Positions 14,901 to 29,800 of a stretch of 64,000 bases of DNA are shown piece after piece; the stretch's first letter is position 1; every line of letters starts with the position of its first letter. Source of the stretch: Onchocerca lupi (taxonomy: Eukaryota > Nematoda > Chromadorea > Rhabditida > Onchocercidae); contig JAOVVO010000012.1 of assembly GCA_028564675.1 (NCBI GenBank), positions 306,872 to 370,871 on the forward strand, read 5' to 3'. The notes beneath the pieces were generated by a model, which did not search any database, was not told the origin of the DNA, and was given only the letters and a program-made list of their open reading frames with translations. The position numbers and the translations under genes are program-made.

Positions 14901-15610
14901 ATCACTCTTGTAACGAAGCATTTTTTATTCAGAAAATTAGAATTTTCTTTAAATTGCATCGATCGAAGACAATTCTTGATCTCAATATTGTCCAAAAATT
15001 GTCCAAAAGTCCAAAAGTTGTGTTGTGTTGAGAAATTGTTAGAAGGAAATGGGAAAGTAGAATACTAATTGGTTTTCATGAAATAATTCAAAGAAAAATT
15101 TGTATCTTTTAAAAGCAATTAAAACAAATTTGATCAATAATGATGTGGGACATAATAGTACAGTGTTTCCTGATTCTGATATCAATAAAATTTATCAATC
15201 ATTTTCATTGCTATCGTTGCCAAACTGATGGCATTTTTTAGATTATCAATTAAGTTCTTTTTTTCTGTTTAAGCACGGATATCTTTGGTTTATTTTCCTT
15301 CCAGTTATTTTTATGGATCTTAAGAAGATATCACTGTTTCAAAATTCTATTGAAAAATCAGAATTTATGACACCTGCGGCAAAAATTTGCTATATTGAGT
15401 TGTGCATTTTACTGTTTTTCGAAAACGAATGTTAAGCTGTTGAATTGAAATAAGTTTTACTGTATTTGTATATTCTCAACTTCTCGTCAATTAGTGGAAA
15501 ATAAGTATATATTTGTCAGCTGGGAATTCCTCTCAGAATCTACGTCATTTCAAATCATTTATATAGGAAGAGACACGTACGTGATCCAAGCGTATAGCTA
15601 AAACTGAAAT

Positions 15611-15643
15611 TGCGGCACATCCCTTCGGAGGGATACGGTCGCA
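15611..15643 (+). ncRNA. GC-rich hairpin, possible structured RNA
   Basis: A small two-tier hairpin stands out from AT-rich surroundings. The outer stem TGCGGC/GTCGCA (one G-U pair) and inner stem ATCCCT/AGGGAT are capped by TCGG and separated by a 2/3-base internal loop. No Sm site, no box C/D or H/ACA layout and no tRNA arms could be recognised around it, so the RNA class is unknown. It may be part of a longer RNA gene or only a chance hairpin. Confidence 0.25.
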
Positions 15644-16009
15644 TGTTGTCCATATTTATTTCTCAACTCTAAGAAAAGGCTTGGGAAGGTTGATTTTCCC
15701 ACTATTATTAAACTTTTAGTGAACTGGATTGAAACTATTCTTAATATATAAAATGTCTGTGAGAAATTCAAGAATTAAATTTTGACTTTTGAAATATTTT
15801 CAATCAATAATAGCTAGGATGAGAAGATAACGAAAATACAGGAGATAATGTTTTGATGAAACTTTAGAGTTGAATATAATCACTGAGTGGATCTCAATTG
15901 TAATATTTGATGGATTTCAATAATTTAATCCTAAAAAACTAATGATTTTTTGAAAAAATGATAATGAAATTCATTGAATTGGTCAAATTCCGGAATTTCG
16001 GTAAACGTT

Positions 16010-16078
16010 GATTTATGATCAAGATATATAATTAGCTTATACAATTAGTAAGCCAGTTATATGTCTTGATTATAAATC
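16010..16078 (+). ncRNA. Long near-perfect hairpin, miRNA-precursor-like
   Basis: The arms 16010-16039 and 16049-16078 are 30 bases each with a 9-base loop. In a plus-strand RNA they would give 26 Watson-Crick pairs, 3 G-U pairs and a single A-C mismatch. The differences between arms are transitions that stay paired mainly on the plus strand, which hints that this strand is transcribed. Size (about 69 nt) and loop resemble a miRNA precursor, although the pairing is more complete than usual. A degenerate third copy of the TAATTAGCTTA core lies just downstream. A small foldback element is the main alternative. Confidence 0.4.
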
Positions 16079-19000
16079 TTACTATAATTAGCTTACTAAA
16101 ATTAACTCGGAGATATTTTCCAGTCACAAAATTTCCTGTAACAAATAAAACCGAAATAGGAAAATCAAAATGTGAAGAGGAAAATGGAAATTTTTATTCC
16201 TTCATAGGCATGCATTGAGTTGTGACAAGTTAATTAAGCACCTATTTCATAAAACAATCGTTGAAGGGAAACTGTGAAACGCAGAATTTTGTGCTCTAAA
16301 TTTGATTGTCAGAAATTCATTTCTTTGTCATAGCGATTGCTTTCAGTTGTTTTATGAAGTGGAACTAATAAATTATGGAAAAGGATCTGTCCTTATTTAA
16401 TGTGAAGGAATCACCGGCGTTTTTTGATATTCGACCTTATAATGGGTAATTTGTTTTTTTTTTTGTCGCGGAATATATACAGAAGGAGAACGGAACGGTT
16501 TCGATCAAAATTCATTCGAACGATTGGAAGGTCTACTTTTTTCTTTCAAAGATTATTGATCATTCATAAGTGATTCGTAATAAGCCATGAAATTTCAGTC
16601 ATTCACTCTCGGAGTACTCACAATTTATTGTTATTAAAGTCGAGGTTATTTATATTCATCATTTTCTTCATTATCTTTCTTCTTCCCGAGTTTTTCTCTT
16701 ATCTATTTAATAGTGACAGCCGTATGGCAAAATATACCAACAAAATTTATTCAATCAAAATGAATTATTTAAGAAAATGGAAAAAAATTGCGCTAAATTA
16801 ATGTCTTGTCGCATTTTTCTCTCTTTTTTTTTTTTTTTTTTTTTTGAAGCAAAGATGAACTGTCAACGATTAAATTCATCAAAAATAAATTTTTAAACTT
16901 GACATAGATGAGAAATTTTGCAGAATGTTGGAAAGAAGAGAGGAAGAAGAGATAAATGACAGGCGACAAAGTGATTTCTTAAAGATTTAGGCCATTAACC
17001 TTTGCTATCTTTTGTTTTGAGCATATTTACGATTTCATTGCTTTATTGAATTATTTAAATTTTCAATAATTTGTTTGACTTTCAAAGTTTAACGAAAACG
17101 GGTGACATTAAATATGTCTTTATATGCTGAGTTCTCTATTTTTTTTTTTTTTGAATTTTAGAATGCATTTGTTATTCTTCCCTTCCTCTTCATTTTTGTA
17201 AATTTTGAAACTAAATGTCTCTGCCGTGTATTTTCTAAACTCTTTAATGAGTGATAGTGCAATGATATGATATGAGAGAGGGAAAACATCTACCACGAAC
17301 ATATTTTTTTCTTCACAAATTCAGTTTCTTCTCTATCAAATTAACTGCCAAGTACATCTTTCCTCTCGAGGAGAAGGCAATCATCGAGAACATCTGCTCT
17401 TTCCATCACATATTTCATTTTTTTTTTTTTTTTCTAGAATAACCGTTTTTTGCAATGCGAGATTGATTTCTTTTGTCTCAAAAGTGATGAATTTTAACAT
17501 AAATAACGAACGGTCATTTTCCAAAGTAAGATTGATATTAATCATTAAAGGATTGAGAAGAGAAGAGCTTTCACAGTCTTCTTATCATATTTTTATTTCA
17601 GTATTTTGCTTTGACAATCTGTGGATGAATGAGTGTTACTTGAATGGTGATAATTTGTATAAAAACGGGGAGACTATGGAATATGAAATAAATATGGGGC
17701 CAAATTAAAATATGCTGGCTGGCTGATCTGTTCTCATTTATTATTTACAAGGTTTAATCTGTTTCACTCATTTATTAGCCCCAAAAATCAACCGTCTTCT
17801 CGGATTACATCTGTGAAAATAATGTAATTGTAAGTACCACATCGTCAAAGTTTTCAACGTTTTAGGAGCGGCGCAATCAAGAAATTTGTGGAGAAAGATA
17901 TGTAAAGGTATGTCAATACAAAAGTAGTACATTTCTTCTTTCCAAAATAATTTCAGTTCAATTTATTTATTGTTGATAAAACAATGAAGTTCCGAGGCAA
18001 TTTTTTTTTTATTTTTTTAGAAGGAAAAATCCAAAATATCAGAAAATTTGTTTTTTTTTTTCATTCCATTTGGTTTACTTAGCCTATTTATTACACATTA
18101 TTCGTTTAATTCTGCGCAATTTATTGCGTATTATTCGCTTAATTTTTGCAGTCAATGATATGAATTTCTCGTTGTTAGAAAATTATTAAGAAAAAAAATT
18201 CTGGAGAAAGAAAGGCAATAAATTGATTAAGCTTTTTGAATAGGATTAAAATTTTTGAAAATTTTGGAATCTCATCCCTGGATTTGTAGTTTTCAATTTT
18301 TAATACTTTATGTTAATTTATCAATCTTTCAATTTCTACAAAATCTCTGATTTCAATTTTTTAAATTTCCCAAATAGAATTGATCATTAAAAGACTATGC
18401 TCATTGTCTCATAAAAATTCAAGAAATTAATGGATTATTATCAATCATTTCAAAAATTTCTTAACTTTTTCTTTAAATCCATAGCTTGCAGTTCGAGAGG
18501 ATTTTTTTTATCTCACAGAATGAAAGTCATAACATTGTTTTAGTAAGTTATTTATCATATTTAAGAATAGGGAACATTTGAGGACAGTTAGAACTGAATG
18601 CTTCACTGAGCAATTTAATACTTCACTGATTGATGATGAATATTCGAAATCCTGCTATGTTTTCCCCGGGATTTCCAATTACCATGCTGTAATGGAATGA
18701 CTGATGAGCTTTGACCCGACCTGATCTAATAAGAAATGATCATTAAGTATCGCACATTATTCTCTTTTATTGCAGCAAATTATAGAAAATGTGCATTCAT
18801 CAACATGTATTTCCGTTTTCTTTTTTGTTTAAAAGTTGAATTTTCTTAGAAAAGCAATTCATGTGACAGAATTGTTTTCACTTGAATGACAGCAAATTGC
18901 TGCATTCAAAAATTCCATTTAATTCATTTCAATTAATCATTCTTTAAATGATTAAAAAGACGGATAAACAATTATTTTCGGTCATTTTTCAATCTTCCAT

Positions 19001-22000
19001 TATGCCATTTATTATACCACCATTACATGGACTTATGATGCTATTACTTTATTTGAATTTTAATAATTTTATGCTTCCATTTTAAGACGAAAATCAAAAT
19101 TTCGCTTTTTTATTTTATTAAAATAAAATTTCTTGAAATTTCCACTTCTCTTTATATTATTTACGTTTAATTTCTACCACATCTTAATTAATTTAAATCA
19201 ATTTCGAATTGTATTTTCAAATTTTAATTTAACCGTCAGAAACTATCAGTATAACATGTAAGTACCATGAAAGTTCAGGGAAGATAGCTCTGATTGCTTG
19301 TCACTTCAGACCTATATTTTGAACTAGCTGTCTGCATAAATAATAAAATAAATTGGAAAAAACTGACTAAAGCTATCCATAGGTTGACAGCTGTCATGAA
19401 TACTACTCGATTCATTGCAATTCTAAATCGAAGAGGAAATTCTAGACGATTAAATATTATGACAACTGATATGAAAATTAAATTATCTGCTAAAGAATGA
19501 TCAATGAATCGTTATTGAAATTAATATTAATTATTTTGGTTGGTTTTTTCACATCCAAATTGGTTGGCATTACAGCAGAAATTGAATGAACGAGGAAACT
19601 CAACAGCCATCCATTCTTCTTTACTATCAATATAAAATTTCCATTTTTTTTAAAAATTATTATTAGTTATCATCAGTCATCAGTATTGATTTTGATACAT
19701 TCAATATAGAAAGCCATTTTTTGATGGTTCCAATACATTCATACTTTTAGGATAAATAATCAACTACTAAGATTTTATGAAATTTTTATAATTTTTTGCA
19801 AATTTAATCAAATTTTATGTATTTTTTTTTTTTTTTTGAATTCTTCTGCTGATATTTTGTTAATTTAATTATTCTTCTTGAGTAAAATTTTCGATAGTGT
19901 AAAGTCAAAGTAATCTTTTTCGGCCTTTTTCAGTAATTAATTAAATTTTTAGGACCATTTGACGATTTAGTGTAGTACATCTCCTAATGATTAGCAAGTC
20001 AGGCGCAGCTGTTGATTCAGCGTTTCTCAACAGTTCTTTATTATTTGTGATTTAATTGTTTTAACAGACTTTTGATGTTTACTTCTTATTAATTCCTTTT
20101 TAAAAATTTTAGACTAAATTTCAATAAGACTTTTGCAAAGATTCGAAAGTTAAAATTCTTTTTTGTTCACATTTGTTTAAAAAAAAATTTGTTTATCTTA
20201 TCTTGATATTTGACATTCCCTGTTACTTTACTCTTTTGAAGTAATCTATGAAATTCTATATATTTGGATTCATTTTAATGATTTACCTATCGTCTAACTA
20301 ATTATGGATTGTGTATGTCGGATTCATTGAAATGGTCACTTCCTCTTCCGTTTCAATTTATTTACCTGAATTTACCTGTTCATTCGTCTATTTCTCTGTC
20401 CTTGCAATTTTTTCACTTGATTCGTTTGTCTACCTGTCTCTTTATTACAAGTGATTTCCATCTGTCCTTCAAATTTATAATTGTCACCAAGCGATACATT
20501 GTCATCACACACACACAAATTTCATAGCTCAAATGGTTTATATGGATCTCTTCAACTTCAACTGCATTTATTCCTATTTTTCTCTTTTCCATTCTTCCAA
20601 TTTTCAATTTTCCCTCGAATTAAAGTAAAAGAATAATTCTGAGAAGCTTTCCCAACCAAAGGTCATGTTAACTTGTTCCCTTCCAAAATCTTTGCAAGCA
20701 AGGGGTTAAAGAGTGCTTTCTGTCATTTCGACGTAAATTTCCATGGTAACTAATCACGGTGGAAAGATTTTTATCCCAATGACTGCTACAGTTATAGGAA
20801 GGAATGCAAATTTTGATGAGACATTAATGCAGATTGAATAAAATTTTGCAATTTTTAATTTGTTGTCTTGTCTTGTACCAGCCACCAATTGTTTAGATGA
20901 CTAGCACTTTGTTGACAATTATTGTCGCATCGTTTGCCATTGCTTTTCTAGATTATTGCAGGATTTGTCATTTCTCATGTCATGTCGTGTCATGTCAGTT
21001 TCCGTAATCAAAATTATAATTTTTTCGAAATAAGACTTCCACGAGATTCTCTACGGACGACAATTTAAATAAAACTTTACAATCTAAATTTAACCAAAGT
21101 GAATTGAATATTTCATCTACCGATTTCCAAGAACGCCGCTGTGAAAGTATTTGAAATTTGAATCCGAGATTTTGTAATTCAGGGTTATATAGTGTGAAGA
21201 ACTTCCTTTGAGTAAATTCTCGATTTAAATACTTTTTGCCAGTTAGCAGACAAATATAATTGAGAAACAAATATTTCATTCACTAAATAATCAAAGAAAC
21301 AGTAAATTTTGTTTGCTGACAACTATGAATGCAAAGTTTTCTTCTTCTTCACCGATATTCAATTCAATCATTAAGAAAGCAGTTGATGGTCCAAAGATGT
21401 GTTTACTTTTACTCTGAAATAACTTCCTTTCTTTGTTTAATTTCTTCTTTAATGTATATTAGAATTAAATTATCATCTGACCAATTATTCTATCCGATTA
21501 ATCTAAATTTAATCGAGGTGAATTAAATATTGCAACCTGTCAAATATGTATATATTTTCACAGTTTTCTTAGGATAATGTTTTTTACCTCTCATGAAAAC
21601 TTCACTAAAGCATCTTTTCATATAGAAAGTAGTATACTTATTTCAGTTTTATTTATTTCTGGATCAAAAAGCGCCGTACTAATGTTGTTTACCAGAAATG
21701 AAATTTAATTTGGTATCAGATTTGCTCAAATTATTCATCAACAAAATATTCGATATGAAATAATATTTCAAAATATGAAATTTATGAATATTTTATTTTA
21801 TTTATTAATAAGCTTTTAGCTAATATAACATATAAATTTAAATTTCACCTTTATGGCTATAAATTTTTGTCATTAATTTTCAGAATTTCGTATAATTTGC
21901 GGAGAAAATCTCTACAATTTTTCTTCAGTAGCATTTCCGATCAGATAATCTGATTGTTAGTTAAATTTCGAAATATAATTTATTCTATTGGATAAAAATA

Positions 22001-25000
22001 TTATATCCTGAGATTTTTGGGTGCAACGAAGAAAGACATTTGAATTTTATACAAATTGTCTTTACATTCAAAAAAATTTTGTAGATTGAAGTTTTCGGCT
22101 ACAAATGTATTACTTTTGTTTTATAGCATATGCCACGCTTTTTATTTTAATTTTGTCAAGCAATTCTTAAAATTTCTTCAACTCAGCCTTTAAAAACTCA
22201 TTTTTCAATGAGTTTTCTTGATTGATAAGATTGATAAGAGCCATTATTCTTTCGTGGTCTAATAATTTGCAAGGATGAGGTCACTGAAATATGATCTAAA
22301 TAACCTCTTTCCGAATGATTAATTTGTGCATCGTTGTAATGACTCATTTTTTAAGATCACAGTAAACGTGAAAAAAAAAGTTGGAAAGATTAATTTTTAA
22401 CCTTTTTCATATTTCTTCATCAATCATTTGAACATTAATGAAGCCTAATTTGATTGAGAAACTATCATCAACGAATCAGCATAACTTTAGACTAATAAAT
22501 CTTACGATGCACGATTTTTTTAATGGAAGAGTGCCTTATCTGCTTTTTTAAACTAATCTATAATATCTTAAAGTGATATAGGCTATTTTGTCAAAGCTTA
22601 TCAATTGCTGATAAGCTCAGTCAGTCTTCTTATTGGATAAAAAGAACAAATAAAAAATATCACCCAAGATTTAAAAGGTCTATAAGCGACGGAAATTTGA
22701 ACTTTGTAGTTGGCATGAATTCGCAATTTATATTAAGAAAGGGAAGAAATGAACATTTTGATTGATTGAAACAATATAATAGAATATGCGATGTTAAAAA
22801 TAATTTTTATGACTGATCTGCCAAAGGAAATTGTAATAGCGAAGGCAAAATAAATTACAGTCTACCATCTTTGCTCTCTTTTTCAGTTTTTCTTTTACGA
22901 TTCCTTCATATCTCTTTTCTTTCGAATTTGAATTTCATCGACTTAAAAACTAATCGATCGATAATTCATTTGAAAACATTCGCCATTACAACATTTCTCT
23001 ATGTTTTATTTCTACAAATAAAAGAGATTTAATTTTACCGTAGGACAGTACTCATTCCTGGTTTCATTATCTGATCTCCTTGTTATCAGATAAACATTCA
23101 AGCTGTAACAAAACAAGACTTATTTTTGTTCTTCTTTTGGTTAAATTACTATTGATTTTCAAATATTCGCTTCATTTTTAAAATCTTTTCTTTCATATAG
23201 GTAATTAAATGCTAATTAAATGCTAGATGCAATTAAACTAAAATTACATGCTTTCTGCTGATGCATTTTTCTGTTATTTCAGTGGAACATACCTCTGCTT
23301 GACGTTAGATCAGATAAGGTTAATTCCCTTTAAACTTTTGTAATTGATAATAAATGATAAGTATTACATAAAAGTGTCAATAATCATAATGGTAATCGCT
23401 AATCACATCAATTATTACTCTTACGAGCATATTTCATGTTAATAATGATTAATAAAATGCTGTGTGATATCAGAGTATTCATATCGCTAATGTTAATAAG
23501 CTTGCAAAATGACAGTAATTAACAATAATAAGCACTAATTTCAATGACGACGATTACATAGTCCTCTTATCTTAATAATGAAATAACAAGTTTGTAGTGA
23601 TAACGATTTTGTTTACTAACAAGATAGTTATCAGTTAATGCGCTCTTATCATCTTAATAGTGTACATCGATCTCCATCAAATGCTTGATTTTCTAATCTC
23701 TTCTTTGATCTAAATAATTTCAGAAATTATTTTTTCTCTTCATAAAATTTCAGATACTTTTTTAAAGTTTAAATAAGAATTGTAATGTTAAATGGTGTGT
23801 AATTAAACTGTACGCAAAGGTTAATCCGCTTTGCTAAATTTCCTTCAGAATTTTTTCATCATTTTATGCAGGTATATTGTCTGAAAGTTTCTTCATCACA
23901 GCATTTCTTGTCCATCCTTCTATCTTGATAATTATCTTCGACATTCAGTTGTTCATATATCATACCATATCGTATCCTTCCTTGTAGTCTTGAAAAGTTT
24001 TTTAATGTTTTCAAAGTGAAAGAAGAGAGTGAAAGTTCGGCAAAATATCAGTTTTCTATTCAATTTTTCAAGAATTTATTTTGGTAAATTATAGATTTCC
24101 AGGTTATAAAATGCGGTTATTCTGGTTTGCTGCAGAATTTCACGAATTTATTTTCAATTAAAATAAGCCAGTGTTAGATGCCATATGGATTAAATCTGAA
24201 TTTTATGAGGCACAATCGTAGTAATATGCTTGAGATTCTTTATTTTATTTTCAGCAGTTTAAAGAAATCGTATAGACATCTGGTTCAAAGTGATAAAACC
24301 AATGAATATTTTGCATTTTTTTTGGTTTGAAATCTCTGTGCTATAATTTTCCTTCGATTTATTCTGCTAAGTGCAGCCTTCTTTCACTATCCAGCAATTA
24401 AAGTGATATATTTCGGGCTAGCATATTGTAGTTTTCACCACCGTTGCAAAGTTTTGATTGCATGGTTGCTTATTAATCCGTGGAAATGGTGAATTTACGG
24501 ATCGCCAAATTGAAAATTGAAAATTACATATTTCCTATAATGCCACATTGCCATTCCATCTTTCATTTTCAAACTACATTTTTTTTTTTTTTACGTTTGA
24601 TATTTTGCGATGGTATTATTTTTTTTTGGAAATACCTTTCAAAATTTTGGACTTAAATTTTAATTTTGCTTGATCTGTTTTGAAATTCAATTTGGCTGAT
24701 TTAATTTAAATTCCATGCTTTTGGTATGATTGCTGCGAAAATATGAAGTTGTACTGCTGATTATTAAGATGATCTTCGAGATCTCCAACTGGTTGCAGTG
24801 TCGAAGAACAGATCGATTGGTCTTTTCAGTCTTTATTTATTTCCAGAATTGTGGTGCTGTGTGATTGATCTGATCTTTTCTTATAATTATTTCCAGCCTA
24901 ATTGCTTCTTTCCAGCAGCTGCTTCCTATTGCTTAAATATTGAGATATTTTGCTTTCTGAGAATTTTAATAATTTTGTTCAAACAAGCTCAATTTACTTT

Positions 25001-26762
25001 CTTTGAATTTCTTTTCCCGATCACTTTTTCATTTTCTATAAAATAAACTGCAAAATTCTGAAATTAGCATTTTTCGAATATATTTTTCATTTGCTTCTTG
25101 CATTTTTCAATTCATAATTTGATAAATCGAGGTTTATTTCAATGATGTGAGCAAGAGTGCAGACAGAGAAATTTGAAGACGCCTAATTTTGCTCACCTGA
25201 ATTTTCATTCTATACGTATGAATTTTAAATTTTACGACTATTTTTTCGTAAAAATTAGTTCCAATAAAGTTATCGAAGAATCACACAAGAAAACACGTCA
25301 TGTAAGTAGGAATAAGTAGTTTATTGAAATTATTCAGAAGAATTTAAAGTTTCTCATGGAATTAATTCGTAAAGGTTTGCAACAATCCCATTCCTTTATC
25401 AAATGAGCATCAGAAATGTCATGGCAATTTTACTATGACAATTGTAAATCATTCAAAAAAAAAAAAAAAAAAAAGTGATTTTCTTTTTGGACAAAACGAA
25501 TTGTTAAATTTATTTTCAAAATATTTCCCAAATTTACTTCCATAGTACTATGATAATCCATTTTTTTCAAATAAATTCAAGTTTGTTTTCATTTTTGGCT
25601 AAAGGAAGTCTTTTTAACGGAGTGTGAGATGAAATTCAAATCAAAAAACGCTCAGAAGAGTGGTTTTCAGAGAGAATCGAGTTGACGATGATATTTCAAA
25701 CAATTGAAATATCTGTCTACCTCATTCACTAGTATTGTTTGCATATTGAATTCAAGAGAGCTTTTATTTTACTCTCAGCGGATCCAAGTTTATTTTATTA
25801 TAAGTGCCTATAATTTGGATATGTTGTATGCTAATTTCATCTAGTCTTTCAAAAATAATCTAATTATCGGTCTCTTTTACTGCCATCCTTACATATTGTA
25901 TTTCCTGAAGATTCTGGGGTACACCCGACCACGACCATGTCCTAAGTAAAGGCACACTTTAATTGATGATATTTGCATATTGATCCGCTTGATTATCATT
26001 TTTTTTTTTTTTTTTGCATTGGTCATGTCGTAGCGTTGATATTCGTTTGGGCAATATACTGGAAAATCGATGTCTTTTTTGCAGATCACTTGAAATTGGC
26101 GAAGTATTAGCTACAATTATTGCTAAATTAAAAAGTGAGTTGGATAATTAATTAAAATTTTGTCCAATTTATAATTTAGATTTGACATGATTTTATTTTT
26201 TCTTAAATTAAGGCAATTGCTAAACTGCCTAACATTTCAAATTAAGTTTAAATTCAGAATTTTTATCTTATCGAGTAATTTATTCCATTTTTTTTGATTA
26301 TCAAGTAATAAAAGTTTTGCTAGAACAATTATGGAATATTGAGAAAAGTTACTTTCGAATTTTTAAATCAACTGTAATATATCCATTAGCTACCTAGTTG
26401 AAACTTGTCTTATCAAAATTAATTTGCACGAGAGATTAATTTAGGATCCCGAGATATATTTGTCGCCATATTTTGGACCATTTTCATTACAATTCGGAAA
26501 TCTTGAACAACCAAATCAGAGTTTTCAGATTTTTGAATTAATTTCAAAATTAGAATGGCAGCTGACTGTTCTTGCAAATTCGAGCGTTCAAGAATTAAGT
26601 AAAAAATGAAGAATTACTTATGAAAAAAGACGGTTAAAAAGTTTTTTTTTTCTTTTTGAACATTCGTTTTCTTAAAGTCAAACAATCCGTCTTACTTGTA
26701 AATGCATCCATCTTCTTTAAGCCAAAAATTTCTTTTTTCTTTTTTTTCCACTTTATATATGT

Positions 26763-26768
26763 TTGCAG
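26763..26768 (+). promoter_or_regulatory. Splice acceptor in 5' leader of FERM gene
   Basis: TTTGCAG ends at 26768, 34 bases before the start codon at 26803, after a run of T-rich sequence. In nematodes such a site close to the first ATG usually receives a spliced leader. It could equally join an upstream non-coding exon by ordinary splicing. The leader sequence itself is not in this window. Confidence 0.5.
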
Positions 26769-26802
26769 CATACGATTTGGTTTTCCTCTTGCTGCACTGA
26801 TA

Positions 26803-29800
26803 ATGGCAGGTCTGTTCCGATCCTTAAGTCAACGTTTTCGTCGTCCAAAAAGGCATTATCATCCAGATGGTGACACTGCTGGCACCAGCGAATATCAGCA
26901 GGTTGCATCATTTGCTATGAAAACTTTACTCTTAATTACCTGTTTTTCTAAAAACTCTCGAACTTTGATGTCGAAAACGCGACGTTTAGAAGCCAAAGAC
27001 TATAATATCTTGATTCTGAAACTTCGCATTATTAATTAATCGAATGGCAATTACAAAAGTTATAAATGTTTATTTCCAAACTTTATTACAAGAAATATTC
27101 TTTTCTTATTCATATATTAGTGAGCAGTAATTTCTAAAAGTAGAGTTCTCGAAATTGCCTAAAAAATGAAATGTGAAAATGATGAAGTTTTTCTAATTGT
27201 CAAAGCTATCACATATGTTTATCGAAATTGTTTACTGCGATCTTTTCACGAAGATCTTCTAGATGGCTTGCCATCGTTAGTTTCCATTATATGGTTTCAA
27301 GAAGATTTTTAGCAAATATAATTTCCTTTATGCGTTATTTAAATTTAGAAATTTGTGAAAATCATTCTTTCTTGTTTCCTTTTCGCTTTTTTTTTGTACA
27401 ACTTGTTCTCTCTAATTCTTTAACATTTGGCCATCAAACTCACACTTTCAGCAATAAAATTCTTTTTAGAAAACGAACAATTTGAAAAACAGAATTATTT
27501 TCCTCTTTTTTTCATCTTTTTCCAAATCTTTTTACCGAAAAATTTGAATAAAAAATTTCAAAATTTTACTATTGTTTTTTTTTTTTTTTTTCAAATGATA
27601 AAATATATTATTATTTGAGATGATGAAGGAATAGTTGTAGTTCATTCAAGACGCAGAATGTTGAAGTCATCTTGAACTATTTTCTCGTAATTTTTAAACA
27701 TCCCAAAAATCTTTGGCAACAATTTTAGCATCATAGATTGAAATGTTTCATGGAATATAGTTTTCATCAGAATTACTATGAAAACTCTGTTGAAGTGTAT
27801 ATTTATAACATGAAATGAGGAATAAACTGTCATTTGACATTTACATTCAAATACTATAAATATAATATTTTGCCATTCCAATCACTAGTACAAAAATTAA
27901 TTATCAAAAATCAAAAATGTCCTATGTGATGCCGCCAGATGATCGATTTTGATAATATAATTTTTTGAAAATTTTCGCTTTTCCTTTCTCTTTTCTGCTA
28001 TTCATTAAATTCTTTAAATGTGAACTTTTAAAGAGCAAATTCAATGAGGTTGTTAGAATTAAAAGCCATTATGTTAGTTAGGCATCTTATTTCTTCTTTT
28101 CCTTTTTTTTAGAAGTAGACGAGGAAAGAGAAGAAATTCATAGTTTTCCAATGTTCTTCTTCTTTCGTAGAATTTTTTACTTTAAAAAATGAAAAAAAGA
28201 AAAGGTGTAGTAGTGATGATATGGAGGCAGCATAAAAATTAAGATAACCATTCCATTTTGAACTTCTACTATTGTTAAATGTCATCTGTCATTCGCTCTC
28301 ATCTCTATTTGATAAATAAATACCGAAATTTTCAAAATTCCGGTTATTTACGATTGTTTACGGTTTCTGCGTGTAATCTGTGATTGTTTGTGATATTTAC
28401 TATTATCTGTAATAACTGTAGTAAATAACAGAAACATGAACAGAACTTTCTTCTTTCATTTTGGAGACCAAAATATTGCCATCCGTTGAGATAGAAATGA
28501 GACATGAGAGTGTGATTTCAAAAACTTACTTATAAAGGGACTTTAAAACTTAAAGAAAAAAATCGATACTAGAAAATAGATAGTAATTGAAGTTTTTTTT
28601 TTTTTTTATTTTCATTTGATAGATTTTTTAAATATTTTAAAGCAATTCATGTACGAAAATTTCTTTTACAACAACAAAAACATCATTGTCCTTTCGGATT
28701 TTCATCATGAAATTTGATTTCGTTAAAATGTCTAAATTGATGTTATGCATTGCGAAGAATTTAATTCCTTTAAAAAATTTGAATTGAATTTTCGATTCTC
28801 AAAACACTTACATGTACGGTGCTGTATATTGATTTCGATTCGACGAGCAGCTATTGTCATAGAATTTTAATTGTTCATTGAGTTCGTTAACCAACCTGTC
28901 ACAACAGATTATTAAAATATACAAATTATTCCTCTCATCGTCATGACAATATTAGTTCGTAAATAATGATAATAATAGATCTTGCATGACTTGGCTTATT
29001 TTGGCTTGGTTCTTATCCATGTCACATGTCATTTGTAGTTTCTTTTCTCTCATTTTTACGTTGTTTTTCGTGAAATTGATCAATAGTTTAATTAGCACTT
29101 AAATTACAATTAATATTCGAAAGCTAGAATCTAGAATCTTTTTGAGAGAATAATGTACAATTAAATCCGACAATAATACACAATGTTTTGGTAATTCTGG
29201 GATAGGTTTTTATAAGTATCATGTATTTTTCAATTTTTAAATAAAAATTTTTGCAAAAGCTCATTCATATTGAGAAAGTTATAAAATAGATTTCGAAGAT
29301 TTGATTGAAGGAAATTGTGATTTCTAATCAACTTAATTAAGGAGTGATAAATTTAACTAAGCCTCAGTTATCAAGTTGTAAGTTATGCATTTGATGGATT
29401 TTAGGATTCAGAAAGAAATCATAATTTCCATTTACAATATCCTTTTTCATGCGTAAAAGAAGCATTAATTAAATGGTGGATTAGGTAGAAAATAGAGCTT
29501 CTTATTTAAAAGAATGTTTTCGTTTCTTTTGCTTTTTTCATTTCTTTGAATTACAAAAATAATAAATTGCATTATTGTGGTGCCTTTTGGTACCTTTGGA
29601 AAAATTCTACTGATATCATCTGTCTGATTGAACCTTCTTTTGGTATATTTTCAAGGAAACTAAATTTGAACATCAGTTTCAGCATTTTTTCAATTCTTCA
29701 CCGATTCATGGTTGAATTCGGATTTTTAAAAGAATTTTAATGTCTTTTATTAATATAGGGATTTGATCAACCAGAAATGGATTCTCGAAAGCAGTGTCAG

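Larger units (their letters stand above)
1..26768. other. 27-kb gene-poor region
   Basis: I see no gene I can name in this stretch. Open frames are short (up to about 100 codons), many are mirrored on the opposite strand, and none shows a recognisable domain. The region holds microsatellites (near 3.3, 3.45 and 8.75 kb), long poly-T runs (for example around 9.34, 16.83, 17.42 and 19.83 kb), and inverted repeats near 6.2, 7.1, 8.9 and 16.0 kb, listed separately. Base composition is less AT-biased at about 2.8-3.7 kb because of GAT/CAT/GGT low-complexity sequence. It could be intergenic regulatory DNA, or contain non-coding 5' exons of the FERM gene that follows. Two weak exon-like frames on the minus strand near 4.6-4.9 and 6.8-7.1 kb are discussed under findings. 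Confidence 0.6.
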
